A DNA stretch of 64,000 bases from Helicobacter_J cappadocius (GTDB lineage Bacteria > Campylobacterota > Campylobacteria > Campylobacterales > Helicobacteraceae). The notes under the pieces are model-generated. The model worked only from the letters and a program-made list of their open reading frames with translations, did no database searches and was not told the origin of the DNA. Positions 16,417-25,517 of the stretch are shown here, piece by piece. Position numbers and translations under genes: made by a program. Position 1 is the first letter of the stretch, and each line of letters opens with the position of its first letter. The stretch covers positions 124,001 through 188,000 of the forward strand of contig NZ_JAUPEV010000001.1 of the NCBI RefSeq assembly GCF_030686155.1, in the 5' to 3' direction.

Positions 16417-16867
16417 CCTGATTTTTATCCTTGAGCCTTAGCTTGAATAACTTTTTATCAAAAATCACCACATAAAAAGTTCCATCAAAAATCTTAATAT
16501 CAAGCAAGAAACCTTCAACTTTTACTTCAGTTTTTTTAGACTCACTTTGAATTGCATTGGCTTGAAAAATAATTTCGTGTCCCAGCTCAATAGGTGCGAA
16601 AAATTTCACTTCAGATCCGATAATAATGCTATTTTTTCTATTAATGGCACAAAGCGCAGCATAAGAAGCGGCATTAAAAACAAATCCATTATGAATCATA
16701 TTTTCATCTGAAATCATTGATTCTTTTGGAATAAAAACACTTTGGGCACTGTTTTTAGATAAGGAAGTCAATTCTCCGCACAAGGATGTATCAATTTTAT
16801 TACAAACAATCCTTTCTTGGGCTGCATTCGTTGCGTTTTGTTCTGTTTCTGCAATCTGTTCATCCAT
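16409..16867 (-). CDS. Hotdog-fold thioesterase-like protein
   Basis: 152 residues. After a polar N-terminus, the segment MIHNGFVFNAASYAALCAINRKNSIIIGSEVKFFAPIELG matches the hotdog fold: the central helix begins HNGFVF and is followed by a strand with FFAPIELGHEI. These folds hydrolyse acyl-CoA or bind acyl groups. A protein of the same kind lies between cmoB and the cholesterol glucosyltransferase in H. pylori (HP0420). It overlaps both neighbours by 8 bases, which points to coupled translation. Whether it supplies acyl groups for acylated cholesteryl glucosides is an open idea. Confidence 0.7.
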   Translation of the reverse strand: MDEQIAETEQNATNAAQERIVCNKIDTSLCGELTSLSKNSAQSVFIPKESMISDENMIHNGFVFNAASYAALCAINRKNSIIIGSEVKFFAPIELGHEIIFQANAIQSESKKTEVKVEGFLLDIKIFDGTFYVVIFDKKLFKLRLKDKNQDA

Positions 16868-17780
16868 TTTTTGTCCTTTTTACCCTGAAATATGCTCTTT
16901 TGGGAGCTGGATAACCCTCTATTGTCTTGGAATGATCCTCTGGATCCAAAAATGACTCCAAGCTCATTCCATCTATCCATTGCGTTTTTCGCTGTTCTAA
17001 AGGGGTGGTATCTTTAATTGCGAGTATTTCTATCTCTGCAAAACCAGCCCTAAAACACCATCCTTGTAAAGTTTTGATTGAAGGGATAAAATAAACATTG
17101 GGCATTTTAGCATAACTTGTTTTGGGACAAAGGGCTATATCTAAATCAGAATCAATAATAAGAGTATCTGCTATCAATTCACCATCTTTTTTTAGAGCAC
17201 TATAAAGATATTTTAGAGCCACAATCGGATCGCTGCGATGATACAATACCCCCAAACAAAAAATAACATCAAATTTTCTATCATAAATCTTCAAATGTTC
17301 AATTCCTAAGAGCTCATAATGAATATTTTGTCGCAGGAAAAAATTAATAAAATCAAACTGGCATTTGTATAGACCACTTGGATCAAATCCCGTAAGGGTT
17401 GAAGGCTTGAGTTTTGCCATCTCAAACATATAGTAGCCATTATTACACCCCACATCTGCAACATCTTTACCCTCTATATTCACATAAGGAGCAATCAAAT
17501 TCCACTTTATAAAACTTTTCCACTCACTATCAATAAATAAATCCCCTAAATAAAAAGGACCCTTTCTCCAAGGTTTAAGCTTAAATGCCAATTCTGTAAA
17601 AAATTCTAATGCTTGTTTCTGAATAGGCAAATCAAAATCAATCCTAATTCCCTCCACGCATTTATAACTGCACTTTATATCAGCAAATCTTAAAGATAAA
17701 TCAGTGATAGAATTCACAAGAGGAACAACCGTCTTTGAAGAAAGCAACTTTAATGCTTCTTTTCTAGCAACTTCAAGCAT
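16860..17780 (-). CDS. cmoB: tRNA U34 carboxymethyltransferase (CmoB)
   Basis: About 306 residues. The family blocks are present: WRKGPFYLGDLFIDSEW, the SAM-type motif GKDVADVGCNNGYYMFEM (about 122-139), FDPSGLY, FDVIFCLGVLYHRSDP and YFIPSIKTLQGWC. CmoB transfers a carboxymethyl group from carboxy-SAM to 5-hydroxyuridine-34 of tRNAs, broadening wobble reading. ATG 17778-17780 is chosen over a GTG immediately upstream. It begins 10 bases after the Mur-like gene, with only a weak ribosome site. Confidence 0.93.
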   Translation of the reverse strand: MLEVARKEALKLLSSKTVVPLVNSITDLSLRFADIKCSYKCVEGIRIDFDLPIQKQALEFFTELAFKLKPWRKGPFYLGDLFIDSEWKSFIKWNLIAPYVNIEGKDVADVGCNNGYYMFEMAKLKPSTLTGFDPSGLYKCQFDFINFFLRQNIHYELLGIEHLKIYDRKFDVIFCLGVLYHRSDPIVALKYLYSALKKDGELIADTLIIDSDLDIALCPKTSYAKMPNVYFIPSIKTLQGWCFRAGFAEIEILAIKDTTPLEQRKTQWIDGMSLESFLDPEDHSKTIEGYPAPKRAYFRVKRTKNG

Positions 17781-17790
17781 CACAAACCAA

Positions 17791-18792
17791 TCAAAATAAT
17801 GGCAAAACAGGATCTAAATAAGGCGTGGTAAGTAAATCTATCAAAGCTGCATTATCCATTCCAAACACAAGGGCAAAATTATAATTTTGAGTCTTAAGTA
17901 AATGATCTAGATCGGTTTTATCTTTATAAATTTCATTCTGGGCTACCATATCAAAAACTCCTTCATAGCCCTTAGGTAAAAGCAAGATTAATTTTCCCCA
18001 TTTAGCATGCATGGCGATATAAGTTGTGTATTTTTTAAATCTTTCTATATCTTTTTCGGTTATAACCACACGATCGGTTTGTCCATATTGTACGAGCTTG
18101 GCACGAATATTGATGAAATTTGGTTGCATATAAGAAATGGAAGAAAAATTTCTCAAATCAAAGGCAATTTTATTGCTCATAAACAAATCAATCACACTGG
18201 CAAGTTCGGGCAAGAATAAACTAGGTAGCTTTAGATTGTATTGTGAAATCTTATAGCTGATTTTAACATCAAACAATGTCCCAACAAGAACATCAAAGGG
18301 ATAATTCTGAGGAACAATGGCTTGAACATATTCCAACGCGAGATCCAGAAGTGTCTTATCTTTGATAACAATCCCTCTTATATCTGGGTTTTTGGCCATA
18401 AAACTCAAAAATTCTGATAAGTCTTGATCAAAAAAACCTATGGATTCATCTATATTTATCTGGTGAGCAATCTGATACTCAACCTCAGAAGTAAAAAAAA
18501 CTTCGATTTTTTCCCTCAAAAGCTTATATCGTATCAAACGAATCATTGCATCATAAATAGAAGAAACCTTTATCCATGCAATCTCCCCATCAATCATTTG
18601 GACATATTTATCATACACCACTCCATAAGCACCCAAAGCAACCGCACCATCAATTTCATCAGGATTTCTTGCGACAAAAAGACACCCTCTTTTAACTTCA
18701 TCAATACGAGTGGCCACGCCATTAAAAGAGCTAATAGATGGGGTGCTGGCTAATTCCCCGTTGATAACCTCAACAGCTTCATTCACTTTCAC
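17791..18792 (-). CDS. MurE/MurF N-terminal-like protein without the ATP-binding ligase core
   Basis: 333 residues from GTG 18790-18792, with AAGG nine bases upstream. The first 80 residues follow the Mur ligase N-terminal pattern (VNEAVEVINGEL, a FNGVATRIDEVKRGCLFVAR segment, then DGAVALGAYGVVYDK), which binds the UDP-sugar part. The expected GTxGKT ATP loop and ligase centre are missing. The remaining 250 residues are alpha/beta with no known motif. A similar protein sits beside metG in H. pylori (HP0418), so this is a stable lineage gene rather than a decayed murF. Role unknown; a peptidoglycan-precursor-binding or regulatory role is speculation. Confidence 0.65.
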   Translation of the reverse strand: MKVNEAVEVINGELASTPSISSFNGVATRIDEVKRGCLFVARNPDEIDGAVALGAYGVVYDKYVQMIDGEIAWIKVSSIYDAMIRLIRYKLLREKIEVFFTSEVEYQIAHQINIDESIGFFDQDLSEFLSFMAKNPDIRGIVIKDKTLLDLALEYVQAIVPQNYPFDVLVGTLFDVKISYKISQYNLKLPSLFLPELASVIDLFMSNKIAFDLRNFSSISYMQPNFINIRAKLVQYGQTDRVVITEKDIERFKKYTTYIAMHAKWGKLILLLPKGYEGVFDMVAQNEIYKDKTDLDHLLKTQNYNFALVFGMDNAALIDLLTTPYLDPVLPLF

Positions 18793-18793
18793 T

Positions 18794-20683
18794 CTAGCTT
18801 ACCTTACTTCCATTTTTTTTGGCTTTTTCTATACGCAAAAGAGAAAGCCCATTTTCATCTTTACTAGCAAGTATCATTCCCTCACTGACTTCACCCATCA
18901 TTTTTGCAGGTTTTAGGTTTGCCAAAACACACACTTGGGATCCTATAAGTTCCTCTGGGGTGTAATATTTTGAAATCCCTGAAACAATCTGTCTTGGCCT
19001 ATCTTCTCCTAAGTCTATTTGAAGTTTGAGCAATTTATCACTTTTGGGAATTTTCAGTGCTTCCACAATTGTGCCAATACGAATATCAAGCTTTGTAAAA
19101 TCATCAATACCAATAAGGCTTTCTTCTTTCTTAGTAGGTTTTGAGACAATATCTGGCATTTTGAATTCTTCGATTTTTGGAAAAAGTGGCTCTATTTTTT
19201 TAATAACAAAATCCTCAAGTAACTGCTTATTTGAAATTAAATTATCAAAATGATTTGAATCCATACCTATGCACAAACAATCACCTATACATTTTGCACT
19301 ATCAGGCATCACCGGATACAAAAAGAGAGAACCTTTTGCCAAAATATTTCCAATCAATCCCAAAATTCCCTGTGTTTCCTCAATTCTATTTTCTTTCATC
19401 AAATTCCAAGGCTCATATTTTGTAATCAATCCATTAGCAAAACTGAACATTTTCCAAAGTTCCTCAAGATATCTACTAGGCTGAATTTGATCCATAAACA
19501 AAGGAATTTTTTCTAAAATTTTTTCCATTTCATCAAGCTCTTTTTGATAAAACTTAGAAGTAGTTTTGGAACTGATTTTTCCTTCAAAATATTTTTCACT
19601 CATTCCAATAAGTCTATTTAAAAGATTTCCTAAATCATTGCTCAAATCAGAATTTATCCTATCTATAAGTGCTTTTTGAGAAAAATCGCCATCTTGGCCA
19701 AAGGGGACTTCACGCATTAAAAAATACCTAAGTACATCCACCCCATACGCATCGGTAACTTCTTTTGGATGGATAACATTTCCAATACTCTTACTCATCT
19801 TCACACCTTCTCTTGTCCACCATCCATGCACATAGATATGTTTGGGTAGCTCAAGTCCTAAACTCATTAAAAATGCTGGCCAATAAATGGCATGGAATCT
19901 CAAAATATCTTTTCCTACGATATGAGTAGCATTTTTCCAAAAATCCATTTTTGCTTCACTTGCCCCATAGCCCAAAGCACTCACATAGTTCAACAATGCA
20001 TCAAGCCATACATACATCACATGATTTTCATCTCCAAAACTTTCAGGTAATCCAATCCCCCATTTAAAACTTGTACGCGTAATGGAAAGATCATTGAGAC
20101 CATTTTGTACAAACTTTATGACTTCATTTTTCTTATGCTCTGGTTTGATGCACTCAGGATTTGAAGCATACCAATTTAAAAGCTTATCTTGATACTTGCT
20201 CAAAGCAAAAAAATAGCTCTCTTCTTTAAGGATATTTGTGTCCTTTCCACAATCAGGGCATTTTCCATTATTGATTTGCATTTGAGTAAAAAAGCTCTCA
20301 CAACTCACACAATAATGACCCTCATATTCACCCTTATAAATATCACCTTTTTGATACATCACTTCAAATGCTTTTTTTACAGCAACTTTATGATCTTCAT
20401 CAGTTGTTCGGATAAAATAATCATAATCAATATGAAATATATCCCAAAGATGTCTAAATTTTGCACTGATCTCATCAGCGTATTCTTGAGGTGTTTTTGA
20501 TTTAGATTTTGCTGACTGCTCTATTTTCTGACCATGCTCATCAGTACCAGTGAGAAAAAATACATCATTGCCCCTTAAGGTTTGGTATTTTTTCAGCATA
20601 TCAGCAATAAATGTAGTATAAGCATGTCCAATATGTGGGATATCATTGACATAGTAAATAGGAGTGGAAATGAATGTCTTCAT
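18794..20683 (-). CDS. metG: Methionyl-tRNA synthetase
   Basis: 629 residues. The class I signatures are PHIGHAYT (HIGH) near residue 16 and KMSKSIGN near 293. A zinc-knuckle has CVSC and CPDC at about 128-145. The C-terminal 110 residues (FTKLDIRIGTIVEALKIP onward) are the tRNA-binding domain used for dimerisation. It charges tRNA(Met). A TATAAT (20714-20719) stands 31-36 bases before the ATG, giving it its own promoter separate from the glycosyltransferase operon upstream. Confidence 0.97.
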   Translation of the reverse strand: MKTFISTPIYYVNDIPHIGHAYTTFIADMLKKYQTLRGNDVFFLTGTDEHGQKIEQSAKSKSKTPQEYADEISAKFRHLWDIFHIDYDYFIRTTDEDHKVAVKKAFEVMYQKGDIYKGEYEGHYCVSCESFFTQMQINNGKCPDCGKDTNILKEESYFFALSKYQDKLLNWYASNPECIKPEHKKNEVIKFVQNGLNDLSITRTSFKWGIGLPESFGDENHVMYVWLDALLNYVSALGYGASEAKMDFWKNATHIVGKDILRFHAIYWPAFLMSLGLELPKHIYVHGWWTREGVKMSKSIGNVIHPKEVTDAYGVDVLRYFLMREVPFGQDGDFSQKALIDRINSDLSNDLGNLLNRLIGMSEKYFEGKISSKTTSKFYQKELDEMEKILEKIPLFMDQIQPSRYLEELWKMFSFANGLITKYEPWNLMKENRIEETQGILGLIGNILAKGSLFLYPVMPDSAKCIGDCLCIGMDSNHFDNLISNKQLLEDFVIKKIEPLFPKIEEFKMPDIVSKPTKKEESLIGIDDFTKLDIRIGTIVEALKIPKSDKLLKLQIDLGEDRPRQIVSGISKYYTPEELIGSQVCVLANLKPAKMMGEVSEGMILASKDENGLSLLRIEKAKKNGSKVS

Positions 20684-20713
20684 CTTTCTTCTTTCATTGG
20701 AAAATTTGGTTTT

Positions 20714-20719
20714 ATTATA
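20714..20719 (-). promoter_or_regulatory. -10 box of metG
   Basis: TATAAT on the minus strand, preceded by a T-rich stretch, between the GT4 stop and the metG start. Confidence 0.45.
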
Positions 20720-20741
20720 ACAAAACTTATACCTTAGATGT

Positions 20742-21890
20742 TTAGAATATCAAGCCCTCAATAATAGAGATAATTTTTGAAATATTCGTATTCATGCTCA
20801 AATCATAGGAAGCTTTAGACGCATTTTCCTTATAAGAGAAAATAGTTTTTTTGTCCATATTGTTCAGAGTTTGTACAATATCTTTTGCATCAAAACCCTC
20901 AGAAGTCCTTCCAATTTTATATTTATCAATAAATTTTTTGATTTCAAAAAGTGGTGTTGAAACCACACAAAGTCTTGATTGAATATATTCGAAAAATTTA
21001 TTAGGCAATGCGTTGGCATTATTGAAGCTATTTGGTTGGAGAGTTAAAATACCAATATCGAATTGATTACAAAATGTAACAATATCTTTCATATCAACAG
21101 GAGGCAAGAACTTCAAATTAGTTATATCGTAAGCACTATGTTTGATATCCTCTAAATAATCTTTTTGATTGCTCAATCCCATCACATAAAGACAAAAATG
21201 TTTGTCCAAATTTTTTGCAATTTCAAGTAAATTATGAGAATGTCTATCAGGACTTAAAAATCCGTGATAAATAATCTTGATAGTATCTGTAAGTCTTGAG
21301 GGATCAAGAGATACAAAGGGAGGAAAAGAATAAAAAACTTCCACATCAATTCCAAAAACATTTCTGTATTTTTCCCCTATAGCTCCATTTACAACAATAG
21401 CCTTATCTACAAGAGGTAAATATTTTTGACAAAGATGTTCAAAAAATACTCCAAAGCTTTTTAGCCACAAAGAGTCTTTTTCATACTCAAGCGGATAATA
21501 TTCTCTCAAATCAATCAATATTTTTGTGTTTGGGGAAAATTTGCGATACTCTATCGCAAAAGGTAAAAGAGCAATGTCTTCTATTACAATAACATCAAGT
21601 AAAGGCAAAGATTTAAGAATATCAAAAATGACCATCCTGTTTGGAGTATAAATCAACTTATCAAATTCCTTGTTTTTGCAATAATTTATGATGTCTTGGT
21701 TTTCTTTTTCAGTACGATCTTTAGATGTTTTTGGAGCAGGAAAACTAAAACATTGGATTCCCTCTACAAAAGAACATTCTCTTGCTATGGCACAAATATC
21801 ATATTTATCTTTAAGCATCATCGCAAGACGAAAAGGTCTTGGTCGTTTGGCAATATCAAAATCTGCAAGTATTGCTATCTTTTTTTTCAT
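20742..21890 (-). CDS. GT4-like glycosyltransferase
   Basis: 382 residues from ATG 21888-21890, which overlaps the upstream stop as TAATG and has AGGA before it. The N-terminal half has the glycosyltransferase-B start (KKIAILADFDIAKRPRPFRLAMML), and the C-terminal Rossmann half contains IKIIYHGFLSPDRHSHNLLEIAK and LPNKFFEYIQSRLCVVSTPL. The last block is the donor-site region of family 4 enzymes, with the second Glu of the EX7E site as FFEY. It is the last gene of a run with a prepilin and a GT39-like enzyme. A pilin or surface-glycan glycosylation role is inferred from that context. Confidence 0.7.
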   Translation of the reverse strand: MKKKIAILADFDIAKRPRPFRLAMMLKDKYDICAIARECSFVEGIQCFSFPAPKTSKDRTEKENQDIINYCKNKEFDKLIYTPNRMVIFDILKSLPLLDVIVIEDIALLPFAIEYRKFSPNTKILIDLREYYPLEYEKDSLWLKSFGVFFEHLCQKYLPLVDKAIVVNGAIGEKYRNVFGIDVEVFYSFPPFVSLDPSRLTDTIKIIYHGFLSPDRHSHNLLEIAKNLDKHFCLYVMGLSNQKDYLEDIKHSAYDITNLKFLPPVDMKDIVTFCNQFDIGILTLQPNSFNNANALPNKFFEYIQSRLCVVSTPLFEIKKFIDKYKIGRTSEGFDAKDIVQTLNNMDKKTIFSYKENASKASYDLSMNTNISKIISIIEGLIF

Positions 21891-22606
21891 TAGCAATTTC
21901 CTGTCTTAGAAATAAAAGCATATCCTGTTACCGGGAGCACACAAATAGTTTTTGTTGATTTATTTTTCTTCAAAGTAATTCTAAATGGTTTCGTGAGCTT
22001 TATTTTTGAACGGGTACAATAAGGTACACCAAATCTATCGAAATAAATTCTCATCCCCAAAGCAATCTCACAAAAACTATCTGCACTGATGTTGAATTCA
22101 TCAATTCCATAAGCCTCATTTAATCTTACAAAAACACTTGAATTATTTTTACACTCATCAGAAATGTTTGTATTATTGTAGCCACTCAAGCAACGTCTAT
22201 CGCTACCCTGCAGGGCTACAATATCGCCTGACATTGGTCTACCATCATAATGAGTGGTCAAAGAAAAACGAGGAGTGTCAATATAAATGCTATAACTGAA
22301 CATTGTGTATTTACCGTTAAGATGGAATTGTATCTGCCACATCGGAGTTTCGTCAATAAGCCCTTGAGGATCTATACTTTTGAATTTATCTGTGAGGAAT
22401 TGGGTTTGATTTATGTGGGTATAAAGTTGATTATCATTGAGTGCTAGATGACGAGTATAGAGAATATGCTCCAAAAGAGTATTTGTTGCTCTGCTTAATT
22501 GATGAGTTTTTTGAGGCAGTGCTAAAAATGCCAAAATGCCTAAAATAACAATGGAAATAACCATTTCAAGCAGACTAAATGCTGATTGCATTTCAATTTT
22601 TCTCAT
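21890..22606 (-). CDS. Type IV prepilin/pseudopilin-like protein (GspH/FimT type) with cysteine-rich C-terminus
   Basis: 238 residues from ATG 22604-22606. A short basic leader MRKIEMQSA is followed by FSLLEMVISIVILGILAFLAL: Phe at +1 and Glu at +5, the signal read by prepilin peptidase. The soluble part is large, with five cysteines (around 155, 166, 184, 202, 225) that may pair. A TTG at 22618 that overlaps the upstream stop as TTGA is an alternative start. It sits between two glycosyltransferase genes and far from the other pseudopilins at 2885-4152. Confidence 0.75.
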   Translation of the reverse strand: MRKIEMQSAFSLLEMVISIVILGILAFLALPQKTHQLSRATNTLLEHILYTRHLALNDNQLYTHINQTQFLTDKFKSIDPQGLIDETPMWQIQFHLNGKYTMFSYSIYIDTPRFSLTTHYDGRPMSGDIVALQGSDRRCLSGYNNTNISDECKNNSSVFVRLNEAYGIDEFNISADSFCEIALGMRIYFDRFGVPYCTRSKIKLTKPFRITLKKNKSTKTICVLPVTGYAFISKTGNC

Positions 22607-22614
22607 CTTGTTTC

Positions 22615-23898
22615 TCAAAGATTTTTTGAACCTGTCTTAATGATGTTGTATGATCTAATATTTCTACCCATATAACTAATGCCTATATCACCTTTAGTGC
22701 CATTTGGAATTTTAATAAGTCGATACTCTTTTCCATCTTTAATCCCATAAAATCGCAATCTCAAGGCAAGATTTTCATCTTTTGTATGAATGCTAGTAAT
22801 GCCATATTTTTTAATAGCCAAGCTCAATTCTTTCGCTATATAATAGCCGATAGCAAAGTTATTTTTCGCACTAAAAATGTAAGTTAATTTGTTTGAAAAC
22901 AAACAAAAAGTCTCCAAAAATACCACTGCAAAAACAACAAAAAATCTCATCTTGTAACGCGTTCTAAAACGTGGTAATCTCACTCTCATATCATGAAAAA
23001 AGCTTTTTACCATAATAGGCAACCCTGCGACAATCATAGGAGCAAATATTTCAGAATCTATATTTTGACGAAGAGATAGCAAAAGTGCGAATACTAAAGC
23101 AGTTACACTAATATAAACCATTAAATTATTTTGATTTTTTGTAATCGCCCAATAAAGCGTATAATTATAATAAATAAATAAAAAGGGAGAGAAAAGCATC
23201 GCGAATTCTCCCAAAATATCCAAAAAATGTCCCTGTGGTCTACCACCAATATCAAAATCAAATAAATTCATATTCAAAGCAAATCCACACAAACAATAAA
23301 CAATTGTTTTTGGCATTTTATTTCTGATGGCATAAAAAGCCACTGCCAAAAACAATACACTTGAACTACTATCAATAAAAATACTCAAGAATAATGAAAG
23401 ATAAGGAATTTTTTGATACCTCAAGTTAATATAACATATCCAAAGGGTGATCAAAATAATAAATCCGCTCTTTGTAACCAAAATACCACTAAAATTAATA
23501 CCAGGCAACATCGCATACAAGAGAACTGCAAAAAGACTATCGGTTGGTTTTTTGAGATAAACCCTGCTGATAGAATAAAGTAAAATCATATTCAAAAAAT
23601 GCACTATAACAAAAGGTAGTCTCAAAGCATAATCATTATGACCAAAAAGCTGAGTGCTCCACCTAGCTAAGTCAAATATAAAATTATATTCCTCAAAAAA
23701 TCCATAAGCCTCCTTGTAACTGATAGAAATTTGCGAAATCATCAAAATTTGTATTGAGATACTTAAAACTGCTATCATCAAGAAAAAAATATCAACAACA
23801 TCAAAAGGTCGTCTTGTTCGGCTATGTCTTTCTAGCCAAAATCGAAAATAAACCCAGATTTGATCAAATCTTGTATTTTTAACCTCCTGTGTAAGCAT
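22615..23898 (-). CDS. GT39/ArnT-like membrane glycosyltransferase
   Basis: 427 residues with roughly ten membrane spans. The first periplasmic loop has EAYGFFEEYNFIFDLARWSTQLFGHNDYALRLPFVIVH, where the acidic residues and the LR-P motif before the second span are as in PMT/ArnT-type GT39 enzymes that use polyprenyl-phosphate sugars. The C-terminal 90 residues are soluble. ATG 23896-23898 overlaps the ilvA stop as TAATG. With the following prepilin and GT4 genes it may glycosylate a pilin or a lipid-linked glycan at the periplasmic face. Substrate unknown. Confidence 0.65.
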   Translation of the reverse strand: MLTQEVKNTRFDQIWVYFRFWLERHSRTRRPFDVVDIFFLMIAVLSISIQILMISQISISYKEAYGFFEEYNFIFDLARWSTQLFGHNDYALRLPFVIVHFLNMILLYSISRVYLKKPTDSLFAVLLYAMLPGINFSGILVTKSGFIILITLWICYINLRYQKIPYLSLFLSIFIDSSSSVLFLAVAFYAIRNKMPKTIVYCLCGFALNMNLFDFDIGGRPQGHFLDILGEFAMLFSPFLFIYYNYTLYWAITKNQNNLMVYISVTALVFALLLSLRQNIDSEIFAPMIVAGLPIMVKSFFHDMRVRLPRFRTRYKMRFFVVFAVVFLETFCLFSNKLTYIFSAKNNFAIGYYIAKELSLAIKKYGITSIHTKDENLALRLRFYGIKDGKEYRLIKIPNGTKGDIGISYMGRNIRSYNIIKTGSKNL

Positions 23899-25109
23899 TA
23901 AAAGATCTCATTGAATTTATATCCATATTCTAAAAGTTTGAGCCTAATTTCTTCTTTATGATCTCTTCCTTTTGTTTCTAATGCCATTGTAACACTTGCA
24001 TCCCCATAATCAAGACTTGTGCTAACTCTATCGTAATCAATCTGAACAATGTTAACCCCAACTTGTGTGAGTATGTCTGTAAGCTTTTGAAGGCTTCCGG
24101 GTTTATCGACCAATATAACTTTAAATTTCATCTTTCTGTCTGATTTGATAAGACCTTTTTCTATGATAAGATTAAGCATTGTTACATCAATATTTCCTCC
24201 ACTCAATATAATCGCTACTTTGTCAGTTGGCCTAAGCTCTATCTTTTTATGTAAAACAGCTGCAACTCCACTTGCGCCTGCTCCTTCTACGACAAGTTTT
24301 TGATTTTCGAGTAAATACAATACCGCACTTGCAATCTCTTCGTCATCAACCTCCACAATATCATCTACACCTTCACAGATATATCGGTAGTTTTTTTCAT
24401 TCACATCTCGTACAGCGATTCCATCAGCGATCGTTCGAACAGAATCCACCTTTTGGATTGATTTATTCTTGAAGCTATCTCTCATCGCTGGAGCACCTTT
24501 TGCAGTAACTCCAATAATCTTCACTTCTGGCTTGAGGCTCTTATATGCACTTGCAATCCCTCCAATTAATCCACCACCACCAATTGGAACAAAAACAATA
24601 TTAACATCAGGCTCTTCTTCTATCATCTCTAATGCAATGCTTCCTTGCCCTGCCATAACCTCATCGTCGGCAAATGGATGGATAAAATGAAGCTTTTTTT
24701 CTTGTGCAAGTTTGAGAGCATAAGCATAGGCTTCATCATAGTTATCTCCAGCTAATATCACTTCAGCACCATATTTTTTGGTAGCTAAAACCTTCAGCAA
24801 CGGAGTGGCTTCAGGCATTACAATCACTGCAGGAATGCTAAAATAACTTGCTGAATACGCTACTCCTTGTGCATGATTTCCAGCAGAAGAGGCAATCACT
24901 CCATTCTTGCGATCTTCTTTGCTCATACTTGCAATTTTATTAAATGCTCCTCTTATCTTAAAAGCTCCTATGACTTGGAGGTTTTCTTTTTTTAAATAAA
25001 TCTGTGTGCCAACCTCATTGCTTAAACGAGGTGCAAAAGAAAGTGGGTTATTTTCTACAACGGGTTTGATTCTCGATCTAGCTTCTTGAATTTTTTTTAA
25101 ATCTATCAT
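23898..25109 (-). CDS. ilvA: Threonine ammonia-lyase (threonine dehydratase)
   Basis: 403 residues. The PLP lysine is in VIGAFKIRGAFNKI at about residue 50, the glycine-rich phosphate loop is FVPIGGGGLIGGIAS (about 172-186), and SGGNID closes the site. The last 80 residues form an ACT domain (KVILVDKPGSLQKLTDILTQVG) for allosteric control. It deaminates threonine to 2-oxobutyrate for isoleucine synthesis. AGGAG precedes the ATG. The neighbouring CoA-binding gene is also next to ilvA in Campylobacter, as I remember it. Confidence 0.93.
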   Translation of the reverse strand: MIDLKKIQEARSRIKPVVENNPLSFAPRLSNEVGTQIYLKKENLQVIGAFKIRGAFNKIASMSKEDRKNGVIASSAGNHAQGVAYSASYFSIPAVIVMPEATPLLKVLATKKYGAEVILAGDNYDEAYAYALKLAQEKKLHFIHPFADDEVMAGQGSIALEMIEEEPDVNIVFVPIGGGGLIGGIASAYKSLKPEVKIIGVTAKGAPAMRDSFKNKSIQKVDSVRTIADGIAVRDVNEKNYRYICEGVDDIVEVDDEEIASAVLYLLENQKLVVEGAGASGVAAVLHKKIELRPTDKVAIILSGGNIDVTMLNLIIEKGLIKSDRKMKFKVILVDKPGSLQKLTDILTQVGVNIVQIDYDRVSTSLDYGDASVTMALETKGRDHKEEIRLKLLEYGYKFNEIF

Positions 25110-25517
25110 CTATTCTCCTAATGCTTGATACTCTATTTTGATGCATTTATTCTCTATCACTTGAATTCCTTTGGATTCTAACATATCTTTTGCCTGTGTA
25201 TTTGAAATACCCAATTGCATCCAAAAAACTTTTGGTAAGGTTTTTGCACTTAAAACCTCTAAAGCAATATCTACACAAATCTCAGATTTACGAAATATTA
25301 CCAAAATATCTATATTTTCATTTTCCAATGCCTCTTTAACATTTCTATAAACCTTCTGTTCAAGTATCTTCTCCTCTTTTGGATAAATAGGAATAATCTT
25401 AAAGCCTTTTTGTTGTAAATACTTCCCGACTTGATTGCTATCTTTGGCAATATCTGGACTCAAGCCAACAATACCAATTCTTTTGGCTGTTTGTAAAATT
25501 TTTTTAATATCAGACAT
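25110..25517 (-). CDS. CoA-binding domain protein (YccU family)
   Basis: 135 residues forming a single Rossmann CoA-binding domain. The start KRIGIVGLSPDIAKDSNQVGKYLQQKGFKIIPIYP is the nucleotide loop and first strands, and VFWMQLGISNTQA is the family's second motif. Small proteins like this resemble the N-terminal domain of succinyl-CoA ligase alpha and bind CoA without known catalysis. It starts inside the last codons of the EamA gene (8-base overlap), with AAGGA at good spacing, and ends right at the ilvA ribosome site. Confidence 0.85.
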   Translation of the reverse strand: MSDIKKILQTAKRIGIVGLSPDIAKDSNQVGKYLQQKGFKIIPIYPKEEKILEQKVYRNVKEALENENIDILVIFRKSEICVDIALEVLSAKTLPKVFWMQLGISNTQAKDMLESKGIQVIENKCIKIEYQALGE

